From contig JAFEDU010000004.1 in NCBI GenBank assembly GCA_018241425.1, positions 124,001-188,000 on the forward strand: DNA of 64,000 bases. The letters are read 5' to 3'. This document shows, in pieces, positions 1 through 9,287 of this stretch (position 1 is the stretch's first letter; the number at the start of each line of letters is the position of its first letter). A program made the translations under genes and the position numbers. This DNA is from Pseudomonadota bacterium. GTDB lineage: Bacteria; Pseudomonadota; Gammaproteobacteria; Steroidobacterales; Steroidobacteraceae. Below the pieces are notes generated by a model that ran no database searches, was not told where the DNA came from, and worked only from the letters and a program-made list of their open reading frames with translations.

Positions 1-1776
1 ATTCTGCGAGGCGATCGACAGGTCCTTGCTGCTCGCGACCCCGTTGGTGATGTCCGCGGACATCTTCAATTCATCGAACTTCGTGCGTCCGCTGCTCGCG
101 CCCGTGGGCAGCGACTGCTTCTGAATCACCGTCGTTGCACGGTTGATTTCGAACCACAGGTCCATCCCCTCGATCGCGCCATTTGCGAGGTCTGCGGCGG
201 CGTGCCCGTTGAGGGACGCGAGGATCTCATCCGCCGTGAGGCCGCGGGCGCTGACATTGGTACTGACGTTGCCGCGCCCGGAAAGCCGCGATGAGTTCGC
301 GAGGTCCCTCAGGAGCGGGGCCACATCCACGTTGGTGAGGGTCTGGTCGAGCTTGAGCACGGGCACCGCGCCGCGGCTGTCGAGCGTGACCTCGCCCGAG
401 TAGCTCCCACCGTAGATCTGCGCGCGCAGCGGCGCCAGGCGCAACACGGCATCGCGCGCAGCGAGGGTGGCACTGAACTGCGTGGCGTGCAGCTTCGCCA
501 CCGTCGCCGTGCCGACCGTGAGGGTGCCGTCGAGCACCAGCGTCCGCAAGCCCTGGGGTTCGGCCGTCCCAGCGGTGCCCGGCTTCGCTGCGGTCTGCGG
601 CGGGGCCTTCTGCCCCGCTGCCGGGGGCGGAGCGCGGTAACGGTCGAAATCGATCTGATCGAGCGCGAGCTCGAAGCTCATCGCATCGGTCTTGAGGTCG
701 GTGACCGCGACCTTGCCGCGCAGCGTCGAATCATCGAGCCGCACCTCGAGGCCGTGAGCCTCCGCAGCGTTGCCGCCATAGGAAAAAGAGCCCGCGGCAC
801 TCAGCCGGCTGAGTGCCTTCGGATCGCGCGTGGCAGGCAGCGCAGTACCGAGCGTGCCGAGGAGGTCCCGTGGCGACACCGGCTCGAGCTTGAAGCTGCC
901 CTCGAACGCCGGCGCATCCACGATGTGGGTACCCGCGAGCGAACCGCTGAGCCGTGCCTGCGCCAGCTCGGCGGCGAACTGCGGGGCGCTGGCGGTCTGC
1001 GCCTTGAGGTCCGCCAGGAGCTGCGGTGCGGAGAACTTGAATCCGAGCGCCGGGCTGCCATGGTCCGCGGCACGGCTGCCCTCGAACTCGAGCTGGGCGA
1101 GCGCGATGCGGCTCGCCGCGAGGTCGGGGGTGACGATGAAACGCGCCGTGAGATCCAGGGGCGCTGCGCCCGCCTTGGTCGTGAGCAGCAGCCGCGCGCT
1201 GACCGGCGTCGCGATCCCGGAGCTCACCCGCCCGACCTCCAGGTTGATCTTCTCTGCCGTCAGGTCCCGAAAACTGAAACGGCTGTCGTGAACCGCCACA
1301 CCGCCCAGATCTCGCAGCGCCTCGGCCGAAGCCGTTCCGGAGCCGGGTGCCGAAGCAGTGGCGGACTTGTCGTCCTTGCCACCCAGGCCCTCCCAGTTGC
1401 CCTTGCCCTGCGCATTCCTCTGGAGGCGCACGTCCAGCCCGTCGATGTCGATGCGGCCGATCTCCAGCTTCTTGGCCAGGAGCGGCAGCAGCCGCACCCG
1501 CAGCGCGACGTGACGGACGGCCACGAACGGCGCCTGCGGGAAACCTGCCGGGTTGCCGAGCGTGGCCGGGCCGAACTCAACCGAGACCCAGGGGAACACG
1601 CCCAGCCGCAGGTCGCCGGGCAGCGTCAGCTCGCGGCCGGTCGACTCGCGCACCGCCGCGACGATGCGCGGCTTGAACTGGTTGGGATCGACGAACAGCT
1701 TGAGCGCCAGCAGGCCCACGATTGCCAGCAGCACCAGCGCGGCGACGACGATCCCGGTAATCCTGGCGGCACGCAT
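1..1776 (-). CDS. AsmA family protein, C-terminus beyond window
   Basis: The reading frame runs to base 1 without a stop, so only the first 592 codons are present. The N-terminus has a short basic stretch, one hydrophobic segment (about residues 5-24) and then LFVDPNQFKPRI, the typical AsmA opening (inner-membrane anchor, then periplasmic domain). A Pro/Ala/Gln-rich linker around residue 400 is followed by beta-rich sequence including LDQTLTNVDVAPLLRDL, a hallmark of the AsmA C-terminal domain. AsmA proteins belong to the bridge-like lipid-transfer/outer-membrane assembly group; the exact role is not known here. ATGs at 1788 and 1776 are in frame; GGAGG five bases before 1776 favours the latter. 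It lies 139 bp after rmlB on the same strand and may be co-transcribed. Confidence 0.88.
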   Translation of the reverse strand, partial: MRAARITGIVVAALVLLAIVGLLALKLFVDPNQFKPRIVAAVRESTGRELTLPGDLRLGVFPWVSVEFGPATLGNPAGFPQAPFVAVRHVALRVRLLPLLAKKLEIGRIDIDGLDVRLQRNAQGKGNWEGLGGKDDKSATASAPGSGTASAEALRDLGGVAVHDSRFSFRDLTAEKINLEVGRVSSGIATPVSARLLLTTKAGAAPLDLTARFIVTPDLAASRIALAQLEFEGSRAADHGSPALGFKFSAPQLLADLKAQTASAPQFAAELAQARLSGSLAGTHIVDAPAFEGSFKLEPVSPRDLLGTLGTALPATRDPKALSRLSAAGSFSYGGNAAEAHGLEVRLDDSTLRGKVAVTDLKTDAMSFELALDQIDFDRYRAPPPAAGQKAPPQTAAKPGTAGTAEPQGLRTLVLDGTLTVGTATVAKLHATQFSATLAARDAVLRLAPLRAQIYGGSYSGEVTLDSRGAVPVLKLDQTLTNVDVAPLLRDLANSSRLSGRGNVSTNVSARGLTADEILASLNGHAAADLANGAIEGMDLWFEINRATTVIQKQSLPTGASSGRTKFDELKMSADITNGVASSKDLSIASQN

Positions 1777-1915
1777 TGGCCCCTCCATCGCGCACGACTG
1801 TCCCGAATGCCCCACATCCTAACTCGCCGGTGGGGGCCTGCGCGTCTGGTAGCCGCCGCAAGGGCTTGCGCGCACCCGCCGACGGGGCAGGTGCAGCCGC
1901 GGCGCTCGCGGCGCC

Positions 1916-3061
1916 TCAGGACGGCCCTGTGGTGCGCGCAACGCCGCTGGCCGGAGTGGCCACCGGGCTGTAGTGGGTCTGGATCCAGCTCTGGTAGCTG
2001 CCGTCGAGCACGGTGCGCCACCACGGCTCGTTGCTGACGTACCAGTCGAAGGTCTGGCGCAGGCCGGCATCGAGTGCCAGGCGTGCGCGGTACCCGAGCG
2101 CACGCTCGATCTTGCCGCAGTCGATAGCGTAGCGCCGATCGTGGCCCGGCCGATCGGCCACGAAGGTGATCAGGCTCTCGCAACGCTCGCCGCGCGCGGC
2201 CGGACACGCGGGAAATCGCTCGCGCAGGCCGCCGTCGGCGGCCAGCCGCTGGTCGACGATTCCGCACAGGGTGCGCACCAGGTCGATGTTCGCACACTCC
2301 TGACCGCCGCCGATGTTGTAGACCTCGCCGGGGGATCCACGCGCCAGGATGAGCTCGATGCCGCGGCAGTGGTCGGTCACGTGCAGCCAGTCGCGGACAT
2401 TGCGACCGTCGCCGTACACCGGAAGCGCACGGCCTTCCAGGATATTGACGATCATCAGGGGGATCAGCTTCTCCGGGAAATGGTAAGGCCCGTAGTTGTT
2501 GGAGCAGTTGCTGGTCGTGACGTTGAGGCCGAAGGTGCAGTGGTAGGCGCGCACCAGGTGGTCCGAGGCCGCCTTGCTGGCCGAGTACGGCGAGCTGGGC
2601 GCATAGGGCGTGCGCTCGTGGAATGCAGGGTCATCGGCCTCGAGTGAGCCGTAGACCTCGTCGGTGGAGACGTGGTGGAAGCGGTGCGCCGCCGTGCCCT
2701 GCTCCTTGATCCACACGGTGCGGGCCGCCTTGAGCAGCGCGTGGGTCCCCACCACGTTGGTCTCGACGAAGGCATCCGGGCCGTGGATCGAGCGGTCGAC
2801 GTGGGACTCGGCTGCGAAGTGCACGATGGTGTCGAGCCGCTCCTCGCGCAGCAGCGCCGCCACCCTTTCGGTGTCGCAGATGTTGCCGTGCTCGAAGCGC
2901 AGCTCCGGCCGCCCGCGCACAGGCTCCAGGCTCTTGAGGTTGCCGGCGTAGGTGAGTGCATCGAGCACCACCACGCGCTGCCCGGGGTGGGCGGCGAGCC
3001 AGTGGTGCACGAAGTTCACGCCGATGAAGCCGGCGCCGCCGGTTACGAGGAGTCTAGCCAT
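1916..3061 (-). CDS. rmlB: dTDP-glucose 4,6-dehydratase
   Basis: Second enzyme of dTDP-L-rhamnose synthesis: converts dTDP-glucose to dTDP-4-keto-6-deoxyglucose with a tightly bound NAD. The 381-residue protein opens with the Rossmann motif GGAGFIG, carries STDEVYG (catalytic Thr-Asp-Glu set) and the YxxxK pair in YSASKAASDH, and ends with the usual FDWYVSNEPWW. The frame is open upstream to 3145, but ATG 3061 directly precedes the Rossmann motif and gives family length. It overlaps the end of rmlD by 8 bp, so the four rml genes form one operon (rmlA-C-D-B). The product feeds rhamnosyl transfer in surface glycans, consistent with the glycosyltransferase cluster some 20 kb away. Confidence 0.96.
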   Translation of the reverse strand: MARLLVTGGAGFIGVNFVHHWLAAHPGQRVVVLDALTYAGNLKSLEPVRGRPELRFEHGNICDTERVAALLREERLDTIVHFAAESHVDRSIHGPDAFVETNVVGTHALLKAARTVWIKEQGTAAHRFHHVSTDEVYGSLEADDPAFHERTPYAPSSPYSASKAASDHLVRAYHCTFGLNVTTSNCSNNYGPYHFPEKLIPLMIVNILEGRALPVYGDGRNVRDWLHVTDHCRGIELILARGSPGEVYNIGGGQECANIDLVRTLCGIVDQRLAADGGLRERFPACPAARGERCESLITFVADRPGHDRRYAIDCGKIERALGYRARLALDAGLRQTFDWYVSNEPWWRTVLDGSYQSWIQTHYSPVATPASGVARTTGPS

Positions 3062-3920
3062 TGCGGATCTCTTCCAGGACGGCACGCAGTCGCGTGCGCC
3101 AGTGAAACGGCGGCAGCCCGAGCTCAGCCAGGGCACTCGAGTCAAGCACGCTATAGGCGGGGCGCCGCGCCGGAGTCGGGTACTGATCGGTGCGGATCGG
3201 CGTCACCGCGACCTCGCGCGAGATCAGCCCTCGTGCCGCGCCCTCCTCCGCAATCGCCACGGCGAAGTCGTACCAGCTGGCGATGCCGGCATCCGTCCAG
3301 TGGTAGAGGCCGCGGCTCGCCGGCCGGGCCGCCAGGTGCCACAGGGCGGCCGCCACGGAAGCGGCGCTGGTGGGGCTGCCTACCTGGTCCGCCACGACGC
3401 GCACGGCTCCATTCGCCTGCATGAGCCGCAGCATGGTGTGGACGAAGTTCTTGCCCTTGGACGCATAGACCCAGGCGGTGCGCACGATGGCAGTGCCGGC
3501 GGGCAGCAGCCGGAGCACCGCCTCCTCGCCTTCGAGCTTGGTCCGCCCATAGGCGCTCACAGGATGGGTCGCCGAATCCGGGCGATAGGGCGTGTGTGCC
3601 ATGCCGTCGAATACGTAGTCGGTCGACACGTGCAGCAGGCGCGCCCCGCAGCCGGCCGCGGCGGCCGCCAGGTGTGCGGGTCCCTCGGCGTTGATGCGCC
3701 GGGCGAGCGCGGACTCCGATTCGGCGCGGTCGACCGCGGTGTAGGCGGCGGCATTGACGATCAGGTCCGGCGCGTGGCGCTGCACGGCGGACGTGACGGC
3801 CGCCGCATCACCGATGTCGAGCTCCGCGTGGCTGAGCGCCACGAGTGCAAGGTCCTCCGGTGCGGTATCGATGAGCGCACGGCCGACCTGGCCGCCCGCC
3901 CCGGTGATCAGGACCTTCAC
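3054..3920 (-). CDS. rmlD: dTDP-4-dehydrorhamnose reductase
   Basis: Last step of dTDP-L-rhamnose synthesis: NAD(P)H-dependent reduction of dTDP-4-keto-L-rhamnose. The 288-residue protein starts VKVLITGAGGQVG (Rossmann GxGGxxG), has STDYVFDG, the YxxxK catalytic pair in YGRTKLEGE, and VRTAWVY. No ATG fits; the best start is GTG at 3920, which overlaps the rmlC stop as GTGA, a classic translational-coupling junction. The frame is open further upstream (to 4139), but that part is antisense-like sequence inside rmlC. It overlaps rmlB by 8 bp downstream. Confidence 0.95.
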   Translation of the reverse strand: MKVLITGAGGQVGRALIDTAPEDLALVALSHAELDIGDAAAVTSAVQRHAPDLIVNAAAYTAVDRAESESALARRINAEGPAHLAAAAAGCGARLLHVSTDYVFDGMAHTPYRPDSATHPVSAYGRTKLEGEEAVLRLLPAGTAIVRTAWVYASKGKNFVHTMLRLMQANGAVRVVADQVGSPTSAASVAAALWHLAARPASRGLYHWTDAGIASWYDFAVAIAEEGAARGLISREVAVTPIRTDQYPTPARRPAYSVLDSSALAELGLPPFHWRTRLRAVLEEIRNG

Positions 3921-4465
3921 GCGTAGGTCTCCGCCTGCCGGAAGGACGCCGCAGTCATGTCCTTGGCCGACAACAGCGGCTGCGCATCCGGGGGCAGGGG
4001 CCACGCAATGGCGAGGTCCGGGTCGTTCCAGGCAATCGCCCGCTCGTGTTGGGGGGCCCAGAAATCGGTGACCCGGTAGATGAAGTCCGCGAACTCGCTC
4101 AGCACCAGGAAGCCATGCGCGAAGCCGGGGGGCACCCACAGCATCTGGTGGTTGTCCTCCGACAGGGTGACCCCGACCCAGCGGCCGAAGGTCGGGGAGG
4201 CGCGGCGGATGTCGACCGCCACGTCGAAGACCGTGCCACGCACGCAGCGCACGAGCTTCCCCTGCGCCTGCTCGATCTGGTAGTGCAGCCCGCGCAGCGT
4301 GTGGCGCGCGGAGCGGCTGTGGTTGTCCTGCACGAATTTCATCGCGAGTCCGGCGGCGGCGAACTTGCGCTCTTCCCAGGACTCGAGGAAGAAGCCGCGC
4401 GGATCGCCGAACACCCTGGGGCGGACCAGTACGACGTCGGGGATGGCGGTCGGTTCGAACTGCAT
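3917..4465 (-). CDS. rmlC: dTDP-4-dehydrorhamnose 3,5-epimerase
   Basis: Epimerises C3 and C5 of dTDP-4-keto-6-deoxyglucose. The 182-residue cupin-type protein has the family landmarks: GDPRGFFLESW, QDNHSRS, LRGLHYQ (catalytic His), and WVPPGFAHGFLVLS. Length is normal. It starts 19 bp after the rmlA stop and its TGA overlaps the GTG start of rmlD by four bases. The order rmlA-C-D-B differs from the common rmlB-D-A-C order of enterobacteria, but all four enzymes are present and intact. Confidence 0.96.
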   Translation of the reverse strand: MQFEPTAIPDVVLVRPRVFGDPRGFFLESWEERKFAAAGLAMKFVQDNHSRSARHTLRGLHYQIEQAQGKLVRCVRGTVFDVAVDIRRASPTFGRWVGVTLSEDNHQMLWVPPGFAHGFLVLSEFADFIYRVTDFWAPQHERAIAWNDPDLAIAWPLPPDAQPLLSAKDMTAASFRQAETYA

Positions 4466-4484
4466 GCTTCGGGACGCGGGCGCG

Positions 4485-5363
4485 CTAGGCGCGCCCCTCG
4501 GCGATTTCCATCAGGTAAGTCCCGTAGCTGGTCTTGGCGAGCGGGCGCGCCAGGCGCTCGAGCTGGGCGTTGTCGATGTAGCCGCAGCGGAACGCGATCT
4601 CCTCCGGGCAGCACACCTTCAGACCCTGCCGCGTCTCGATCGCCTCGATGAACATCGAGGCCTGCAGGAGCGATTCGTGGGTGCCGGTGTCGAGCCATGC
4701 GACGCCGCGCCCGAACTGCTCCACGCGCAGGGTGCCGCGTTCCAGGTAGGTGCGATTGACGTCCGTGATCTCGAGTTCGCCGCGCGCCGAGGGCTTGAGC
4801 GCCGCAGCAACGTCCACCACATCGTTGTCGTAGAAGTACAGGCCGGTGACCGCGAAATTGGATTTCGGCATCCGCGGCTTCTCCTCGATGTCGAGCGCGC
4901 GCCCCGAGTCGTCGAACTGGACCACGCCGTAGCGCTCCGGGTCGCGAACGCGATAGGCGAACACGGTCGCACCGCCCTCGCGCCCGGCCGCCGCGCGCAG
5001 CTGATCCGGGAGCCCATGCCCGTAGAAGATGTTGTCGCCCAGCACCAGCGCCACGCGTTCGTTGCCAACGAACGAGCGGCCGATGACGAAGGCCTGGGCC
5101 AGGCCCTCGGGACGCGGCTGCTCGCGGTAGCTGAGGTTGAGGCCCCACTGGCTGCCATCGCCGAGCAGGCGCTCGAATGCCGGCAGGTCCGCAGGCGTCG
5201 ATATCAGGAGGATGTCGCGGATACCGGCAAGCATCAGGGTGGACAGCGGGTAGTACACCATCGGCTTGTCATAAATCGGCAGGAGCTGCTTGCTGATGGT
5301 GAGCGTCACCGGATGCAGCCGCGTGCCGGCGCCACCGGCGAGAACGATTCCCTTAAGACTCAT
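4485..5363 (-). CDS. rmlA: glucose-1-phosphate thymidylyltransferase
   Basis: First enzyme of the dTDP-rhamnose pathway: joins glucose-1-phosphate and dTTP. The 292-residue protein starts [18 protein letters not shown], the nucleotide-binding signature, followed by [27 protein letters not shown] and [10 protein letters not shown]. Length is standard. AAGGGG precedes ATG 5363 at good spacing. It is the first gene of the operon, with a 221-bp gap upstream that should hold the promoter; I see no convincing consensus there. Confidence 0.96.
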   Translation of the reverse strand: MSLKGIVLAGGAGTRLHPVTLTISKQLLPIYDKPMVYYPLSTLMLAGIRDILLISTPADLPAFERLLGDGSQWGLNLSYREQPRPEGLAQAFVIGRSFVGNERVALVLGDNIFYGHGLPDQLRAAAGREGGATVFAYRVRDPERYGVVQFDDSGRALDIEEKPRMPKSNFAVTGLYFYDNDVVDVAAALKPSARGELEITDVNRTYLERGTLRVEQFGRGVAWLDTGTHESLLQASMFIEAIETRQGLKVCCPEEIAFRCGYIDNAQLERLARPLAKTSYGTYLMEIAEGRA

Positions 5364-5584
5364 GCGCCCCTTAGCTTGTTGTTCGGGTTCAGGACCGGCT
5401 GGGCGTTGGCAGCCTCGCCGGGCGCGGGCCGCTTGCTCCTCTTGGCGTGAGTTGGCAGGCCCGCAGGTTTCTTCAGGATACTAGCAAAGGTAACGCGGCG
5501 TGGTCTTCAGGCGCGCGCTTGCCGCGCCCCGCTGCTTTGCGCGGAGGCAGGAATATGTCCAACTTGGGGCGCGGGCGCCCTGAA

Positions 5585-6673
5585 TCAGGGCGTGGTCCAG
5601 ACCTTCATGTTCTGCATCGACCAGCCGAGCTCGGCGGCCTGACCGCCGGTATGAAACTCGGCGTTCAGGTGGATTTCCGCCAGCACGTACTGTGTCGGGT
5701 CGGACAGCTTGACCACCGAGGGATACGTGGTCACCAGGTACTTGAGCGCACTCACGAACTGCGCCTCGCTGATCGACCATTCGAAGTGCTTATAGCCCGT
5801 CCAGGTCGCGCCGGTGTTCGTGGCACTGCCGGAGCCGAGCGTCACATAGGTCTGGTCGGCGCCGAGCGGGGAATTCAGCATGTAGGTGTTGGAGGGCGTG
5901 TCATAGCCGGTGCCGACCGTCGTGTCGGCGCCGCCGTTGCGGAAGATCTTCACGCCCAGGCTAATACGGACGCCGTTCGGGTCCTTGAAGAGGAAGTCGG
6001 CCACGACGTAGGAGTTCTTGCCCGCCGCCGTCGGAACCTGAAGGTCGAGCGCGCCGCTCAGCGACACGTCGGTGCTGCTGAAGGGCACCGGCTCGCTGCC
6101 GGGGGTGAAGATGAACTCCGGCGTGATCATCATCTTCTGGTCGGCGGTCGAGGGCGGCAGGTCCACCGAGTTGATGTACGCCCCAACCGTCGCGCCCTCG
6201 ATCTGCGCCGTACTGGTCCCGGACAGGTCCTGGAAGCCGAGCTGCGCGAGCGATACGTTGGAAGGGGCAAAGCCCGTCTGCGTCGCCGCATCCCAGGTGG
6301 TGGGCACGAGCTCGCCGTTGGACTGAAAGCGGTTCGGCTGCCACAGCACCATCGTGAAGGCGCCCTTGGGCGGTGCATTGTGGCTCGCCGGCGGCACCAC
6401 GAAATTCCCGGCGATCCCGCTCGTAACCGGCTGCTCGAACAGCACGGTTACTGTCGGGGGGCTGGAGCCGCCGCCACCACCGCCACCACCGGAACCTCCG
6501 CCGCTGCCGCTACCGGAACCCCCGGAGCTTCCTGAGCCGCCAGAGTTTCCCAAACCCGAAGTACCGGACGTGGGCGAGCTCGAGCCCGAGCCGCCGCAGC
6601 CGGCGAGCCCACACAGCAGGCCGAGCGCAGCGGTAACGGCCCACACTGATTTCCAAGCACTGGAGTCGTCCAT
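5585..6673 (-). CDS. Gly/Ser-rich lipoprotein of unknown function
   Basis: The 362-residue product begins MDDSSAWKSVWAVTAALGLLCGLAGC, a signal peptide ending in a lipobox (LAGC), so a lipid-anchored envelope protein is likely. Residues about 30-75 are an almost pure Gly/Ser linker with some Pro and Thr. The remaining ~290 residues form a beta-rich globular domain I do not recognise (it contains PPKGAFTMVLWQPNRF and WTGYKHFEWSISEAQFV). The frame is open to a GTG at 6688, but GGGGAG six bases before ATG 6673 fixes the start. It stands alone between the rml operon and the type I secretion operon, on the same strand as both. Confidence 0.75.
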   Translation of the reverse strand: MDDSSAWKSVWAVTAALGLLCGLAGCGGSGSSSPTSGTSGLGNSGGSGSSGGSGSGSGGGSGGGGGGGGSSPPTVTVLFEQPVTSGIAGNFVVPPASHNAPPKGAFTMVLWQPNRFQSNGELVPTTWDAATQTGFAPSNVSLAQLGFQDLSGTSTAQIEGATVGAYINSVDLPPSTADQKMMITPEFIFTPGSEPVPFSSTDVSLSGALDLQVPTAAGKNSYVVADFLFKDPNGVRISLGVKIFRNGGADTTVGTGYDTPSNTYMLNSPLGADQTYVTLGSGSATNTGATWTGYKHFEWSISEAQFVSALKYLVTTYPSVVKLSDPTQYVLAEIHLNAEFHTGGQAAELGWSMQNMKVWTTP

Positions 6674-6945
6674 GTTCGTACTCCCCACGACCTAAGCCCC
6701 GACCGGACGCACTGTGAAGCACGTTTCCGTCCAAGGATGTGATGCGTTCGATAGGCAGGGAAAGCCGGAAAATGCCTGTCGTCGACCGCCGACATGTATG
6801 TGAGCATTTGCGGGCCGCGCGTCGTTGGAAAGCGACACTCCAACGGCGTCCTGCGCAACTCAGTTAACCCGCAAACACGGTCATGGACAACGTGTCGGCT
6901 GGTGCCGACGCGCGGCTATGCGGCGCACCATGCGCCGGAGAGACT

Positions 6946-7743
6946 TCAGTGCCCGGTGACGGTGATCATCTTGAGGCCGACGATCGCGAGCATGATCGAG
7001 ATTGCGACCCGGATGATCCGGTCCGGCGCGTGCGTGCTCGCAAACGAGCCCAGTGCGATGCCGGGTATGGATCCGATGAGGAGGTTCGCGAGCAACAGCA
7101 TGTTGACGTTGCCGAGCAGCAGGTGCCCGATGCCCGCAAGAAAGGTCAGTGGAATCGCGTGAGCGATATCGGTGCCCACCAGCGTGCTCGCATTGAGGCG
7201 GATCGGGTAGAGGTACAGGAGCATCACCGCGCCCAGCGCGCCGGCGCCGATCGAGGTGAAGGTCACCAGGAACCCCAGCAGGGCTCCGGCGAGCACCGTC
7301 AGTACCGGCTGCGCACGCTTGAATTCGATCGGGCGGCTTCCGCGCATGCGCGCCCCGTAGGCGTGGATGCGCTTCCTGAACGCGGCCGCGATCGAGGTAA
7401 TGATGAGGGTCGCGCCAAGGGTCTGAAACATCAGCTGGTTGTGGCTCTGCTTGCTCCCGCTCATCCACAGCCACAGCAGCGTCAGTATGGCCGCGGGCAC
7501 GCTGCCCCACAGCATCCGCACGACAATCTGCTTGTCGATGGACCCGCGTTGCCCGTGGATCCAGGCACCCACGACCTTGGTGGTACCGGCAAACCACAGG
7601 TCCGTGCCCACGGCGGTCTCGGGCGCCGTTCCGAACACCAGGATCATGATGGGCGCCATGAGCGAGCCGCCGCCAACGCCCGTGAGGCCCACGAGGATTC
7701 CCACCCCGAAGCCCGCTATGCAATTCAGCCAATTCAGCGTCAT
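6946..7743 (-). CDS. TauE/SafE family membrane permease
   Basis: A 265-residue inner-membrane protein with about eight hydrophobic segments. It opens NCIAGFGVGILVGLTGVGGGSLMAPIM, whose GLTGVGGG loop is the TauE/SafE (formerly DUF81) signature; a second copy of the motif region (TSIGAGALGAVMLL) lies in the second half, as expected for this internally duplicated family. Members move sulfite, sulfonates or other organosulfur compounds, usually outward; the substrate cannot be read from sequence. It starts 6 bp after the TolC-type gene and is the last gene of the secretion operon, an unusual place for it. The nearby sulfotransferases make a sulfur link tempting but unproven. Confidence 0.88.
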   Translation of the reverse strand: MTLNWLNCIAGFGVGILVGLTGVGGGSLMAPIMILVFGTAPETAVGTDLWFAGTTKVVGAWIHGQRGSIDKQIVVRMLWGSVPAAILTLLWLWMSGSKQSHNQLMFQTLGATLIITSIAAAFRKRIHAYGARMRGSRPIEFKRAQPVLTVLAGALLGFLVTFTSIGAGALGAVMLLYLYPIRLNASTLVGTDIAHAIPLTFLAGIGHLLLGNVNMLLLANLLIGSIPGIALGSFASTHAPDRIIRVAISIMLAIVGLKMITVTGH

Positions 7744-7749
7744 AAGGCT

Positions 7750-9270
7750 CTACTGGGGTAGCGACTGTTCGACCGCGAGCGGCGCCGCGCTCGAAAGCCG
7801 GCCCAGAGCATACGCGAGCTGCGCACGCGCCACGTTCCAGCCGAGCTCCGCAGCGATGCGTGCCTCGCGCGCCGCCGAGAGTGCAGCCTGGGCGGTCAGG
7901 ACGTCCACTATGGACCCCACGCCCGCCTGGTAACGACCGATGGAGACCTTCTCGTTTTCCTCTGCGGTCCTCAGGAGCTCGGTCGTGCCCCCCAGCTGCT
8001 CGATCGCTGACTCGAGGTTGTAGTAGCCGCCCCAGACGTCCTGGCTCACGTTGAGCTCGACCTGCCTGAGGTTCTCCTCGCTGACGTGCAGCGCGGACTC
8101 GGCCTGACGTACCCCGTAGTTGACGTTGAAACCGGTGAAGATCGGCCAGGTCACCGAGACACCGACCTCGTTGTAGCTCTGGGTCTGCACGTCAGTCTGG
8201 CGGGTGTAATGGTGCTGGGCGCTGAGCGACACGATCGGCAAGCCCGCGGAGCGGGCGACGCCGATATTGGCCTCCGCCGCATCGCGCTGGTAGCGCGCGG
8301 CGGCCAGGTCAGGTCGCTGGCGCATCGCCTCGCGCATCAGTGCGCTCATGTGCGAGCCCAGAGACGGCGCCTCGGCGGGTACCGGATCAGGAGCCAGGCG
8401 AAAGCTCAGGTCCGCGGGCCTGCCCAGGGCGACGGCGAGTGTGCCCTGCGCGGTACGCGCAGCAGCCACGGCCTGAACCAGCGCCAGCGAGGCCTGTTCG
8501 TAGGCCGTCTGCGCCTGCAGCACGTCGCCGACGGTGCCAACGCCTCCGGTCTGGAGCGCGCGGGCAATCTCGAGGCTGTGCTTGGATATGTCCGCTGTGG
8601 ACCTGGCCGCCTCGACGCTGGCATCGCCGGCGACCGCGCCGTAGTAGGCCTGCACCACCGAGCGCACCGTCTGCTGCACGACACTGCTCGCGGTACTGGC
8701 GGCGGCATCAAGGAGCCGGTGTGCGCTCTCGATACGGCCCGTGCGCCCGCCGAAGTCGTAGATCACCCAGCTCAGGCTGACTGCGGCATCCGTGGTGTTG
8801 ACGGCGGTCGACACCGTGTTGCCGTTGTTGTCGACGTGCTCGCCCCCGAACTGGCGCTGCTGGGAACCATCGATGGTGACCTGGGGGACCCAGGCACTGT
8901 CGGCCTGTCCTAACACGGCGGCCTGCTGGTGCGCCTGCGCCCAGGCAGTGCGGGCCTGCGGGTTTGCACACAGCGCAAGATCAACTGCCGCGGCAAACGT
9001 CAGCTCGCGCGCCGGCGTGGCACAGTCGTAGCCGAGCGGATCGGTGAGGCCAGGTACCATCCGCTTCAGTGCATTCTCGGTCCGGAAGGGGTCGACGCCG
9101 GACTCCGTTTCGCCGCCCGCGACTCCCGATGAGACATCGAGCATAAGGGCGAGCCCCACCGCAAGGGCGATGCGATGCGAGCGCGCACGCGCCGGAGGCG
9201 AAGGCGGCCCTGGCGGCGTGTGGTATTCGTCATGGCCACGCCGGCGCGGGCCTTGGTTGAAGTTGGGCAT
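7750..9270 (-). CDS. TolC-family outer-membrane channel of type I secretion
   Basis: A 506-residue protein with a hydrophobic signal stretch (about residues 30-50), LTFAAAVDLALCANPQ (typical N-terminal OEP repeat), and two OEP repeats, the second holding SLSAQHHYTRQ and VSVTWPIFTGF. The helical C-terminus has YQAGVGSIVDVLTAQAALSAAR, characteristic of TolC/PrtF proteins. It forms the outer-membrane duct for type I secretion or efflux. The open frame extends to 9426, but ATG 9270 with an upstream GGAG is the sensible start and gives family length. It follows the Sel1-repeat gene by 17 bp and precedes the TauE gene by 6 bp. Confidence 0.92.
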   Translation of the reverse strand: MPNFNQGPRRRGHDEYHTPPGPPSPPARARSHRIALAVGLALMLDVSSGVAGGETESGVDPFRTENALKRMVPGLTDPLGYDCATPARELTFAAAVDLALCANPQARTAWAQAHQQAAVLGQADSAWVPQVTIDGSQQRQFGGEHVDNNGNTVSTAVNTTDAAVSLSWVIYDFGGRTGRIESAHRLLDAAASTASSVVQQTVRSVVQAYYGAVAGDASVEAARSTADISKHSLEIARALQTGGVGTVGDVLQAQTAYEQASLALVQAVAAARTAQGTLAVALGRPADLSFRLAPDPVPAEAPSLGSHMSALMREAMRQRPDLAAARYQRDAAEANIGVARSAGLPIVSLSAQHHYTRQTDVQTQSYNEVGVSVTWPIFTGFNVNYGVRQAESALHVSEENLRQVELNVSQDVWGGYYNLESAIEQLGGTTELLRTAEENEKVSIGRYQAGVGSIVDVLTAQAALSAAREARIAAELGWNVARAQLAYALGRLSSAAPLAVEQSLPQ

Positions 9271-9287
9271 GCGTTCGCGCTCCTGTT

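Noticed and set aside
487..2037. Long plus-strand ORF of 516 codons
   Set aside because: It lies antisense to the AsmA and rmlB genes, is Arg/Gln-rich nonsense with no family, and arises from high-GC third positions of the real frame.
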